DNA from: Reticulomyxa filosa
Taxonomy: Eukaryota > Foraminifera > Reticulomyxidae
Length of the DNA: 48,547 nucleotides
Assembly (NCBI GenBank): GCA_000512085.1
Contig: ASPP01020001.1
Span: 1-48,547 of the forward strand
Reading direction: 5' to 3'
Shown here: positions 23,837 through 35,904 of the stretch, piece by piece
Position numbering within the stretch: the stretch's first letter is position 1
How the letters are laid out: each line of letters starts with the position of its first letter
The notes under the pieces: generated by a model
What the model was told of the DNA's origin: nothing
The model's input: only the letters and a program-made list of their open reading frames with translations
The model's database searches: none
Program-made: the position numbers and the translations under genes

Positions 23837-26800
23837 ATGCCAAAAGGAAAAAAAAAGACTGTTGACGATTCCATCCACCCCGCGGATGCTTTGGAAGTGG
23901 AAGGTGACCTTATTGACGCAGAAATGGATGCGGTATGTTTTACATTTTTTTAGTTTAAAAAAACATAATAATAATGCGAACTAGCGTGAATGTGGTTGGG
24001 GTGTGGTGGGTACGCGTTTCTCGTGTGTGTTTTTTTTTAACAGCCTAAGAAAGGCAAAAAAGGAAAGAAGAAAAACGCTGACTTCGACGAAGCTCCTGTC
24101 GAAGATAAAGGTTAAAAAAAAAAAAAGATCAAAGCTTTCAAGGAAGGGGGAGAAAAAAAAAACCCAACTCGCAATTTTTATTATTTTTTTAAAAAGGGGG
24201 GAAAAGCAAAGGCGAACCAAAAAAAAAAAAAAAAAAAAAATGAAAATGTTGAAAAATTAAACAGGCGGAAAGCAAGGCAAAAAAAAGGGAAAGGGAGGAG
24301 ATGGAGGTAAGCAAAGGATGAAAGAGATGGCAGAGATCCGCCGTGAAGGGTTGGTAGAATTTGGTGAATCTCTGATGGAAGGACTTGAGGATAAACTGAT
24401 CCAGTATTTTGATGACGAAAAGAAGGAAATCTTTATGGAAACAGTGAAAGAGACACTGGACTTTTATGAGGAGAACTGGTCGCAGTCGTACAGCGAGGAT
24501 GTGTTTGAAGGGAAAAAAGATGAAATCCGAACGGCCTGGGACGAAATTGTCAAACTGTGCCGCGCCGAATGGGGCGAAGAAAACAAGGATGCTTTGAATG
24601 CTCAAAAGGAGGAGCAAAAAACTGAAGGAGAGAATGAAAAATATGGAAAAAGTTGGGAATTAAAGCCAAATCGCAAAATACCAAAGGTGCCGAAGGTCGA
24701 CGAGGAGGTGGGGGCGGTGGCTTCTCAGCCAAGACAAAGATCTCCAAGAAACAATTGAAAGAATTGCAACGCCAACTTGAAGAGGGCACAAATAAAAATA
24801 AGAACAAAAGCGATAACGAAAGCGAAAATGAAGATGGAGATGAGAATGAAAATGACGATGAGAAACAAAACGCAAACGAGAAAGACAAAGATAAAAACAA
24901 AAACAAAAATCAAGACCAACCTGCAAATACGGAATCACAAACTACCGCTCCTGAAGAAGAAAAGGGAACAGGAAATGAGTTAAGAGAACAGAGACCTTTT
25001 TTATTGTGATATTACCACTAGTTGTTGGACTAATTTTCATTTATTTACATTTTGTTCTACATTGGGATATGTGTGATATACATATATAAGCAGAACTGAG
25101 ACGAAACCAACGAAACCCGCAGACGACGAGGATTGGAGCGCAAGTGATTCGGAGGAAGAGGACGACGAAGAGGATACCAGCGTAAAAAACAAGAAGAAAA
25201 AACCAGCCGTGTCGAAACAATTTAAAGATGACTTGAGTGACACGGAGACAAAACCTAAGCAAAAAAAAAGAAGAAAACATAAAAAACCTGCCAAACCAAA
25301 GGAGAAGGAAGAGTCCGCTACTGGAAAACCTGCAGAAAAGGAAGAAGCGAAACAAGGAAAACCTGAAGCAAAAAAGAAAGATAAAAAGAGTAAAAAGAAA
25401 GATGATGACAAAGATTCTCAACTTAAATCACCAATCGTCGTCGTAATGGGACATGTCGATACTGGCAAAACCAAAATTCTAGATCGTATTCGCCATACTT
25501 CAGTGCAGGCCAGGGAAGCAGGTGGTATCACCCAACAAATTGGGGCTACCTATTTAACCAAGGAATACATTGCCAAAGCCACTGCTCGAATGAAAGAACA
25601 AACCTCCAAGCCATTCGAAACCAAGGTTAGTGGAATATCTCTTTTTTTTTAAACACTTTTTTTTAAAAATAAGCAATGTTTGGATGAACACAGTTGCCTG
25701 GCTTGTTATTTATTGATACCCCCGGACACGAATCATTTGCCAACTTACGAGCTCGTGGTTCTTCCATGTGTGATATTGCTGTTTTGGTTGTTGATCTAAT
25801 GCACGGCTTGGAAAAACAGACATTGGAGTCTTTAAAAATGTTAACAGATAGAAGCACTCCATTTATTGTTGCTTTGAATAAAGTTATTTTGGTTTTTTTG
25901 TTGTATAACAATATACTTGTATGCACATGTATGTAAAGTAATTGCTTTTTTTGATATATAGATCGACCGATGTTTAGATTGGGTTGCCGACGAAGGGGCT
26001 CCTTTTCAATTGACTTTTCAAAGACAAAAGCAACACACAAAACAAGATTTTGAAAATCGTTTGTCTGGAATTAGGACGGAATTTGCAGAAAAAGGATGGA
26101 ACACAGAATTATACTTTAGAAACAAAAATGTAAAAACGGATATATCCATGGTTCCTACATCGGCTATTACTGGTGAAGGAATCCCTGATTTGTTGGACTT
26201 GTTGATTCAACTTAATGAAAAGTACATGAGGCGCCAATTGCGATTTAAGGAAAAGTTCGTGTGTACTGTGTTGGAAGTGAAAAATACAATAGGTCATGGA
26301 ACCACATTGGATGTAATTTTGTCCAATGGCACATTGCGCAAAGATGACACGATAATCGTGTGTGGAATGCCCCCACAAGGGACAATTATTACAAATATTC
26401 GTGCTTTGCTTTTGCCATCCGAAGCTTCGGAAATGAGAGAACGTGCGGAATACAAACTTGTTGAAGAAGTGCATGCAAGCGCTGGTGTGCGTATTTCCGC
26501 AAATGGACTTGAGCATGCTGTTCCAGGTGCGCATATGCAAATCGTTCCTAGGAACTTGAAGAACAGTAAGGATCATGCCAAACGCAGAGAAGAAATTGAA
26601 AAGCTGTCTGATGAAGTCCAACAAGATTACACAAACGTATGTCTATTTATTTTGTTACTTTTTTTAATGTTTAATTTAAAAAAAAATGTAATGATACACA
26701 GGTGTTCAAGAATATATCCCGTCAACAACGTGGAGTGTATGTCCAAGCATCAACCATTAGGTGCCTTGGAAGCATTGATTACATTTTTGCAAGATCTTAA

Positions 26801-27482
26801 GCCTTCAATTCCAATTTGCGGCATAAACATTGGAGACGTTCACAAACAAGATGTCATTAAAGCGGGAGTAATGCTTGATCACCAGCCTGAGTTTGCCGTC
26901 ATTTTGGCATTCAATGTGAAAGTGGATCCTGAAGCAAGAGAACTGGCAAGACAAAATGGAGTACAGATCTTTACTGCCGAAATTATCTATCATTTAGAAG
27001 ATGCGTTTAACAAGTACATGAAAGAAATATATGATCACAGAAAAGCAGGAGCCACAGATTTGGCAGTGTTTCCAGTGGAATTGGAAATTCTTCCAGAGCA
27101 CATTATTCACAACAAGTATCCTATTGTCATTGGAGTCAAAATTGTGCGTGGCACGTTGCGTAAGCATACTCCAATATGTGCCAAGAAATACGACAGTTCA
27201 GGAGTTGCTGCACCACTGTACCTTGGAAAAGTTGTCGGAATTCAAGTGGAGAAAAAAGATGTGGAAATAGCAAAAGCGGGAGAAAAAGTGGCAGTGAAAA
27301 TTGAAGGAGACGAAACAGTCAAAAACATCCAGTTTGGAAGACAATTTGATCAAAATGATCGCCTCGTCTCCCTGATTTCCCGCGACAGTTTGGATGCCTT
27401 GAAGAAAAATTTCCAAGATGATATTGATTCGGATGATGTTAAACATTTGCATGCATTGAAAATTTATTTTTCGGTCATTTGA
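23837..27482 (+). CDS. EIF5B: Translation initiation factor eIF5B
   Basis: Seven exons: 23837-23932, 24044-24110, 24265-24978, 25094-25625, 25694-25882, 25962-26636, 26702-27482, about 1,017 residues. eIF5B is the GTPase that joins the 60S subunit to the 48S complex. The G domain shows G1 GHVDTGKT, switch 1 [11 protein letters not shown]3 DTPGHES with the catalytic His, and G4 NKID. Domain 2 follows ([20 protein letters not shown]), then domain 3 (VQAST and [11 protein letters not shown]), and domain 4 ([54 protein letters not shown]). The Lys-rich N-terminus contains an unusual acidic helical block at about 24310-24600. Two frame breaks occur: one base missing near 24647-24651, and one extra base at 26756 inside the conserved VQAST/LGALEAL sequence. 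Both must be bridged for an intact protein; with both counted the length is in frame. Confidence 0.93.
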
Positions 27483-28015
27483 TTAGACCATACTATTGTG
27501 AAACTTATTTTTAAAAAGTTTTTTGGCTCAATCACTTTCACGTGCATCATCTAGTTTTGTTTGGCTCTCGTTTCACTCAGTAATGATACTTTTTCTTGCA
27601 AAAGGCTTCTCCGAAAGAAAATTGTAAGGACAGACCTTTTGGGCTTAGCTTTTCAAAAAAGGTTACAGAAGTAAACATTTTTCACGATAAAACTCGAAAT
27701 TGCTATTGCTTCTAATAAGTAAAATGACATTTTAAAAGCGAGAATAAAAAAAACTATTATACATATATTTGAAGACAAACCAGAAAATGATTGAAGAATA
27801 ATTGAAAAGTTAAAACAATTAGTATATGAGCAAACAACTTGTTTGTTGTATATGTCGGATAATTACTTCAAATTTATTGTAGCATTGCTATATGAATATA
27901 AGAAATATACAGTATTAAATGAAAATTTCGGCTCTTTTCGGTCAAAAGAAGAAATTGCAGGTTTTAAATCAGTCGTGCGGGAACGGTATGTTATAAAATT
28001 TTTTTAAGAAAGAAA
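27483..28015. other. Intergenic spacer between eIF5B and the CLK-like kinase
   Basis: AT-rich, with no recognisable exon. It should hold the eIF5B 3' end and the kinase promoter. Confidence 0.5.
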
Positions 28016-30333
28016 ATGGCAAAAATAGTAGATCCCAACGAAACAAAGGTAGAAGAAAAATCACATGAACCATTGGATACAACATCTGGCGCTCCAAGTT
28101 ATTTATGCAATGATAAAGGGTTCATGGAGTTCAGTGACCAGCTAGTAATCGATAAGCGTTATGTGTTGCAAAAGCCAAAAAAAGTGGATGAGTTGGAACT
28201 GGACCATGGGAAAGGGAGATATGGATCAGTCTACTGTGCATACGATAAGAAAGAAAAAATGTTTAAAGCAGTAAAGATATTGAAATTGCCAGAAAAAGAT
28301 GGTGAAGATGTTAAGAACCAAACCAGCAAACAAAAAAGGGGGACACATAACTTTAAAGGATATGCTACGCGCACACTAAAAAAAAAAGTACATAAGTGTA
28401 TGGTATCCTATTTGTATTGGTCTGTTTGCTCTGTCTTGTCTCCAAAAAGAATTACATTCGTCGTGAGTTACGTGTATTAAAACGGATAACGAACAATGAG
28501 CTAGGAGAAGAAGACAATGAGAAAGGCATAATCTGTCCATTTGTGATTCAACTGCTGGGTCATGGGACCTACGAAAACCACAGTTATTTTGTATTCGATT
28601 ACTTTGAAGTGACATTGCAACAACACTTGGAATACATTTTACAATTAAACTATGAAAGTTTGACAAAACTGAAGCAACAAATACTTGACAGTAACAATCA
28701 GGACATAGAAGCCAATGAAAATGATGGCAATGGCAACGACAACGATAATAATAATAATAATAGTAATAATAACAATGACAATGACGACAAAAAAAAAACA
28801 AATCCAAAAAACCAAAAAAAAGCAACCCAAAAAGCCAAATGAAAAAAAGAAGGACAACAACCTCAAACATCAACGTCAATAAGATCGATGATGAAATCAC
28901 ACTTCAAAACATGGAAAAACTCATCCATATTCACAAATACGTTGCAATGCATCCATTCGATGTGTGGATTCTTTTCTTCCAACTTTTGCATGCTATCTCT
29001 TGTTTCGTGCCTTGTTTCTGTCTTTGTGCCTGTTATCACTTCAATATTTTTTTTTTTTAAGTATACGTATACTATCAAAATTGATACATTTTCAACCCCC
29101 TTTTTTTTTTTTTTTAAAAAAAAAAAGATGTTCATAGTGTGTGTAAAGTGATGCATTTGGATTTCAAACCGAATAACATAATGATAAACTCGTACAAACT
29201 TGCGAGTATAAAGTGCGAGCGCTACACGTTGGTAAAGTTGGTAAATCCCAGAGTGACATTGATTGACTTCAGTGTGAGCACAAAGGCGCCGCGAGACGTG
29301 GACTTGGACGAATATCCTTGTCGGGGACAGTATGGTACTCGTCGGTATCGAGCGCCGGAAATGATATTCGGCGGCCTGTGGAACAGGTCCATTGATACCT
29401 TTGCGCTGGCGCTGATTGCACTGGAGTGCATTAACCTGACGCGAATTATGGAGAACAAGTATCGCGGCCAAGACGGGCGTCGCTTCCAACGTCTCAAAGA
29501 CGATCACGGCAGAAAGGCGTACGAAAAAAAAGAAGTTGTCGATTACATTGTTCGAATGGCAAAGACTTTTATGGGAAAGCCTTCACAACAATATTTAGAT
29601 TCTTGTTTCGTTATTTATTTTTATTATTATTTTTTTTTTTATTTTTTTTTTTTGATGATAATAATAACAAATTATATAATAATAATAATAATATTAATAA
29701 TAATTTTATTTTTTTTTTTTTTTATATTTAAAAAAAACAAATGAAGTAAACAAAGAATTTCAACCATTTATCAAAGATGCCGTGCAACTGCCTTATCGTG
29801 AAGATTATCGCGTTGACTTGGTCAAAAAGGATCGTCGTAATAGCTCAATGATACCGTCCTCGCCGAAATCTTTGTCGAAAGACTACATGAGCAAATTCAT
29901 TGACAATCCCTTTTTCACTCCTGTCCATTCGTATACGTTTGATTACGGAGCTACATTTTCTGATGTGTATCAATCACACTTGTTTGCACTCCCTCGTCCC
30001 AATTTGATCAGCTCCTACTTTGGCATCTATCAGCCTTTCATCGATAACAAGATGATATTCGACAGAGACATTGAGCGGCTCAATCTCTTGGAAAAAGCAA
30101 TAAACCAAATCTTGCTATGGGATCGCTTTGAGCGGGCCACGCCCGAAATCTTGCTCACACAGTTCCTTCAGGACGACAAACACTATCTGCTGTCCTGTCT
30201 TTTTGCAAAAGAGCAGTTGAATGCACTACAGCAGCGCGGATTTACTGATGACTTCATCCTTCGTTGTGCCGAAGCCCAAATCACAAAGAGAAGTGCTACT
30301 GAATGTTTGACAACTATCACAAACAAAGGATGA
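28016..30333 (+). CDS. Divergent CLK/DYRK-like protein kinase with altered DFG
   Basis: Four exons: 28016-28387, 28450-29001, 29128-29604, 29747-30333, about 662 residues. The glycine loop is GKGRYGSV and the ATP lysine lies in KAVKILK. Helix C follows (YIRRELRVLKRI). The catalytic loop reads HLDFKPNN where most kinases have HRDLKPEN, so the aspartate and asparagine are kept but the arginine is lost. The magnesium motif is DFS in place of DFG. The activation segment GTRRYRAPEMIF with WNRSIDTFALA resembles CLK/DYRK kinases. A polar Asn-rich insert encoded by AAT repeats sits in exon 2. The frame changes once between this insert and the next conserved block (28790-28842), needing one extra base. 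The C-terminal RGFTDDFILRCAEAQ looks like a UBA helix bundle, which is tentative. It may be active or a pseudokinase. Confidence 0.8.
28739..28790 (+). repeat. AAT/GAC-type trinucleotide repeat in coding sequence
   Basis: A run of AAT, AAC and GAC codons encodes a poly-Asn/Asp insert in the CLK-like kinase, followed by a 10-A run. Confidence 0.85.
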
Positions 30334-30344
30334 GAGTACTTAGT

Positions 30345-30391
30345 GTAATATATATATATGTATATGTATACATATGTATATCGTACATATA
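30345..30391. repeat. TATATATG repeat downstream of the CLK-like kinase
   Basis: TATATATATG/TATACATATG units starting 12 bp after the kinase stop codon. Confidence 0.85.
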
Positions 30392-30496
30392 ATTTGTTAG
30401 ATCGTTTTTTCTTTTTTTGCTTGTTTTTTTATTTGTTAAAAGGTGCTGGTTTTCGCGAAACTAAATGTTTTATTTTGATTGCTTGTTTGAAGTAGG

Positions 30497-30653
30497 TCAA
30501 GATGCATTAGAAACTTTCAAGGACGAAATGAAAAAAGATGAAAAAGAAAAAAAGAAAGAAAGTCGGTTTTCCACTATTGGGAGCCTCCTCAAAAATGACA
30601 AAGAGAGCACAGTTGGAGGTACCAAAACAGATGATGCCGCCGATGGAACATAA
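30497..30653 (+). other. Possible extra 3' exon of the CLK-like kinase
   Basis: About 52 charged codons after a GTAG acceptor, ending TDDAADGT and a stop. It looks coding (acidic and Lys-rich, with SRFSTIGSLLKNDKES). No in-frame donor joins it to the kinase without skipping the stop at 30331-30333, so the link is unproven. Confidence 0.25.
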
Positions 30654-32854
30654 GAAAAATGTCTTTAAAAAAAAAATAATAAAAACAAAAACAAACAAAA
30701 AAAGATGTTAGAGCAAGTGCTTGCAACTTTGTGCCTCAACTTTTTTTTTGCTGGATAAACCCGTGTTAAGGTTGAACAGCAATAAAGACACATAAGTAAT
30801 ACAAAAATATCGTTTCCCAAAATTTAGGTTTGTTTTCCAATTCACATTCTATACGTAAGCAGATTTTTAACTTTTCATCCTTCAACATTGGCTTGATTTG
30901 TTGCTCCTGGTCTTACTATCTCTTTACTAATTTTTTGTCTGCACTTACTGTCTTTGATTGTTTTTTTCTTTTATCTTTTCTGCGACCAGCGATAAATTTT
31001 TTGATTCAGTTTGCTATAATGTTTTAATTATAATTATAACTTTGTATCTTTTAGTAATTGTCAGCATCTTTGTTATTGAAAATTAAACATTGTATTAACG
31101 CTATCTTGAATTTGTTATACTTGTAGGGAGGTGCCATACTGTTTAATGTCAAGGGTCCAGTGAACGTTGAAATCATTATTCCAAAAACTTATAATTTTTT
31201 CTCGTTTTTTCTGTCTTATTGTTTTGCTGTTATTGTGGTTAATCATTTTTGATTTAATTCACTTGTTTTCTATTGAAAGATAATGTCATCATTACAACAG
31301 CATAATGACGGAACGTCGCAAACGAACGATAAATAACGGCGATTGGTCAGTTAGTTTTATGCAAAAATTTGCTAAATTATTTGAAGTCTTGCAGTATGAC
31401 AAATGTAGTATAGTCAATATTGAGATTCATTGCAAAATACTGAAAGTAAATTTTAATAAAACTAAAAATGATAATGTTATTTTAGTGATTTGATGTCAGA
31501 ACGTTAATCGTTTGGAGAACAACGCAAAGAGAATTTAAATAGTCATAATACAAAAATAACTAATATGAACGAACTACTTACTAAATTATTATCAAAACAA
31601 TAATTTATATAAATAAAATTTGACTTAAAATTAGATTATGTGAATAATATTATGCTAAATTTATGAAAATGTTGAAACAACATTATTAATATTAATGTAA
31701 TAGTTGTTGAACTATTTGTTAGAATAGTTAGTATAAATGTATGAATAAAATCTAATGTCGAATAAACAAAATGATATAAGAAAAAAATTTTGTTTTAAAG
31801 TTAATAAAACATTGAAAATATGAAAATTACATTAAATAGTATCCAAATAGAAAAAGAATTTGTAACAACTGTTATAACAAATTACAATATAGTAATAAAT
31901 GTTGGAACTGTATTAATCATAGTCATAAACAACGATATTATATATGAAAAAAGATTTGCAATGATATAATATCAAAACTAACAATGATACAAATATATTT
32001 TCAAATGTCGAAAAGTTATTTTAATCAACATATTTTACTAAGTAAAAACATTGATACTACAGTATGTTACAAAGAAAACTGAAAGCATAAAACAATATCC
32101 TATGATGATAATTGATTTTCTCCATGAAAAATCAACATTTATAACTAATTTTTTTTTATTTTAAAAAAAATATCTACAAATCTTGTAGTTTTTAAATATG
32201 AAATTTGTTTTTTAGTAACTTTTTTTTTTGTTGGATGAAATCAACATTCTTTCAAATGATTTATTTGCCTGAAAACAGTTCCATCATACAACTGAATAGT
32301 TTAAAAGAAATTATATGAATTATGTCCAAATTAATGTGAATAAAACAATTACTTATTTCGTCTTATCACACAAAAAAGTAATGTACGAAATTTTGTCCAT
32401 ATTTTGGCAAGTGATTACATCAAATGCATGTATTGATCAAATAAAATTAGTGTCAGATTTTATATTCTATTCGTTTAGCTTTTGTTTTCAATTTGTGATA
32501 CACGCCTTAAACCATTCATTTTTGATTTTCAATAATTCATCTTTTATTATTACAATTATTTTCAGGATCATTGCATTTATATTTTATCTTTTAGTTATTC
32601 AAAATTTAATTTGTCGAATGATGCACATTAGAAGAACAAAGAGGATGTAATAAAAGACAGATTTGATGTGTAAAGGCAATTACAACATGCAAATTTCTTT
32701 TCTTTCAAAAAGAACGGGACTAATGTGTAAAACTGTGCAAAAAAAAGTGCTGTCACGTGATTTTGAGAACATATGACACAGAAAAAGAGCGCATAAAAGA
32801 GGGTATTCAAGGAAAACCCAACAAAAATATCTTTTTTCACTCGTTTTCTCTCGT

Positions 32855-34649
32855 TCAGTTAGATATTGGTTTATAATCTTTGAAAATATTTTTATAAAAG
32901 CGTAGTCCTTCGACGCTTTCATCCCGACATAGATATTCTGTTTGTTCGGCTTGCAATAACTGTTGTCTGTAATCAGTCGCAGCATATGCAAATAACACCC
33001 AACGATGAACAAGTGAAGAGAAACAAGAGATAATATGAAAATACGAGTGAAAGAAGCATACCGAGCTAAATTAATGGAGACATGCGTGGCTTGAGATAAG
33101 GCTAATTCATCAATTGAGCCTTGTTTTTCGATAATCTGTAAGATTCGGCTCGCAACTTTATCATCACTATAAGCAAGCAGTTCCACAACTAGCACTTCAC
33201 TTTCTTCAAATTTTCTCATTTTCAAAGGCAGTTCAAGTCTTGACATTAGTTTGCAAGATGCCAAAATATCATCAGGAGAGACCAACTCACTACCGCGAGC
33301 ACGGTTGAACAAACAGTACACGTCGGTCAATGTCATCATTCCTCCACTTCTTTCCAAAGGTCTAACCAAAGAGAGTTAATATGCAATCCATTTGACATTT
33401 AACACATCCATCAATCAAAAAAAAAAGGGGATGAAAGAGAGTTCAAAGTTCTTTTTTTTTTTGAAAAAAAAAGATTTAAATAATTCGAAACTTGACAAGA
33501 AAATCAGCAAGTTGACGAGCGAGCAAATTATGATACTGACTGCCAGCAGCCTCTTTTGTGACAGGACTGGCAATACCTAAGTTTTGTAACATATTATCAA
33601 ATTCATCTTGATTATCTTTGGCCTCTTGTGAAGCGGCCAATCGATTTGCCAAGGCGACCATATCTTTGGCTTTTATCATCAATGCTTCCAAGTCCTGAAA
33701 CGCTTCAGTCACGACCTGTTTTGTTTTTTCTTGTCTTTCTCGTGTTTCACGCATGATTCCACCTTATTTTTTTTTTTTTTTTTTTTGAGGTTGCAAGTTT
33801 CAAACTGAATAATTAACACTCATATCTTAGCTCTGTAAAAAAAAAAAGGGGTTGTAAGAACAGTAAAAAAAAAACGCAACGTATCCCCGCCATTCCAACT
33901 TGAAATTCTCTTTTTTCCTCTGTTTCTTGTTTTTGCCAGCTTCGAGATTGCAAAGCTTTGGTCATTTTCTTGACAAAGTCGTCTCTACCATTGGTGTGAA
34001 AAGAGAGCACCATGTAGCCTGGCAAAGGCGGCTCCAAGTGTCGTATGATCGGCGTTTGACCACTATTCAAACCTACTTTTGCCCTTTCCACTACTTCCCG
34101 TGCGCTCAAATATATGTAACATTTTGGCGCTGAGATTCCGGTTATTCCTCCTGCCTGCCCACACATACACACATTTTTTTACCAACGTATACTTTGTGAA
34201 TATTACTATCACTATGCACCATTTTTCTGAAGGAATTGGGATAGTAGGACATTACTCTTTCCTTCTCCCCTCCCTTCTCCTCTTTCGCTTTTGCCAAAAA
34301 AAAAAGGGGCAAATAAATGAACCTTTATTTCGCATGATTTGATGTTTTTTAAATGAATGGCGTGTCTTTTGGACACGTTCGTCCATAACAATCGAAATGT
34401 TGTCAATGTACATTGTCCCTTGTCCCATTTTTTCGTTTCCCTGTTTTTTCATTCACATTTTTGATTTATTTTAGCTTGTCTATCTCCTTTTTTCCCCTCC
34501 TCTCCAGACAATAGCTCACTGAACCCGTAATAAATTGACACGCTATTATCATATTGCAATTCAACCTCATCTGCTTCGAGTTGAGGTCTGCCACCTGCAG
34601 TCAATGAATAGGGATCAAGATAATCATCAAAATCATTCTTTGTCGTCAT
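32855..34649 (-). CDS. VPS36: ESCRT-II subunit VPS36
   Basis: Six exons: 34649-34520, 34418-34323, 34150-33881, 33762-33492, 33361-33062, 32966-32855, 392 residues against 386 in human. VPS36 is the ESCRT-II subunit that binds ubiquitin and phosphoinositides through an N-terminal GLUE domain on endosomes. The GLUE part is seen in MYIDNISIVMDE, PKCYIYLSAREVVERAK and LPGYMVLSFHTNGRDDFVKKM. The EAP30/winged-helix part is strongly conserved: EAFQDLEALMIKAKDMVALA, GIASPVT, SGGMMTLTDVYCLFNRARG, ELVSPDDILASCK, and the last exon YLCRDESVEGLRFYKNIF. Exon 2 start is the weakest junction: the AAG acceptor at 34419 keeps frame, while a nearby CAG at about 34441 does not. Confidence 0.95.
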
Positions 34650-35904
34650 GTCGTTCAAATTTTTTTTTTATTCCGTGAGAAATATTTTGCTGAAAAATAA
34701 CGATTTTGTTTAAACTGTCGAAAAAGTGTTTATACATAACTTTACTTAATGTCACAAAAGAAAAACCATGAGATGAGTATATTCAAGTTTTCAAAACGCT
34801 AAAGTTGATATAATATTTCTTTTAATTTATTGTGCTAGACATATGTGGAATGGGCGTCTAAACTTTAAAGTTGTGCTATTCCAATACTTTAAAAAAAAAT
34901 CGCTCACTAATACAATGATTGTAATAGAGATATCAACAACAACTTCCCCAGCATATGTAACGTAATACGATTATTGACATTTTCGTCATAATTTGACTGT
35001 AGCTTTTTTGAAAATTACTTCAATTTTAATAAAATTTTTTAAATTAAATTTAGTAATATTATTCACATTTGTGATTCATTGTGTCATGTTTGAATTGTGT
35101 TTGATTATGGATGAAATTAGTTTTTACAATTTGTATTAAATATTATTTATTACACGCTAAAAAAAGAGGATACATCAATGAAATCTTTAAAAAAATGTAT
35201 TAGTTTGTAAGAAGTGAATCACTAAAAGTGTTAAAGATTTTTTAGAGCAAATTTAAGTATAACGAAGTAGATTAAAATAAAGAATGAAGAGAAGTCGCAT
35301 TGAAACCAAACATTGGGAATCACATTTACAAACAAGATTATGCCAAAAAAAGATAGCTTGACGCTTATGTACGTAAAACACAATATTTTCAACTTTAAGA
35401 TATTCAAAACTTGACTCATTACAAAATGATATCTTGATCCAATTATAATAAAAGTTTAAAGTAACATTAGTAACTTTGGTTTCTGAACAAGAAAGAGAAC
35501 AGGGAAAGGGCAAATCACAGAAATATATATCATCAGTCATATTTTCTAGTATTCATAGAATACAGCAAACCAAAGTGAAGGATACAGTCAAAACACAACA
35601 AAAAATTTCTACAGCCTTCTCTTAGATTATTAATTCTACCTGCTTTTATGAGGACAGCTGAAAATAAGTAGTTTCTAAACAAACCATTTTAGTTTAATTC
35701 ACAATTCACAATAAAACCTCACTTTTGAACTCTAAAGATAAAATGCTAAAACAAAAGATTATTTTGTCCTATTCTAGAAATTGAGGTTCTAACAAGAAAA
35801 AAAAAGTAATTCATATGTTCGATTCGTGCTCATAATTTTTCTTGATTGGTTATCAATGTTTTTTCTTTTACAAAATAAAATAAAACTTGCATAATTCGAA
35901 AATC
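34650..35904. other. Divergent AT-rich spacer between VPS36 and CFAP58
   Basis: About 1.25 kb separating two start codons that face away from each other, so both promoters should lie here. It is very AT-rich, with no recognisable exon, and frames on the minus strand at 35231-35540 are low-complexity. Confidence 0.5.

Larger units (their letters stand above)
30334..32854. other. Long AT-rich gene-poor stretch
   Basis: Begins with a TATATG repeat (about 30346-30390). A plus-strand open stretch at about 30497-30653 (DALETFKDEMKKDEKEK... ending GGTKTDDAADGT) after a plausible AG could be a further exon of the kinase or a separate small frame, but the kinase already stops at 30333. From 30660 to 32850 the sequence is extremely AT-rich, with long poly-T/poly-A pairs. 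Frames such as 32315-32650 are Ile/Phe-rich chance frames. No gene is recognised. Confidence 0.45.

Noticed and set aside
24307-24312. GTAAGC as a splice donor in eIF5B
   Set aside because: Reading through keeps the frame open and gives protein-like sequence to 24978, where a GTTAAG donor matches the phase of the next exon.
24318-24758. Separate small gene starting at 24318
   Set aside because: It is in frame with the preceding eIF5B exon and, after one missing base, continues into the next eIF5B segment with correct phase.
32315-32650. 111-codon plus-strand frame with hydrophobic stretches
   Set aside because: Ile/Phe/Asn composition is what AT-rich DNA gives by chance; no motif.
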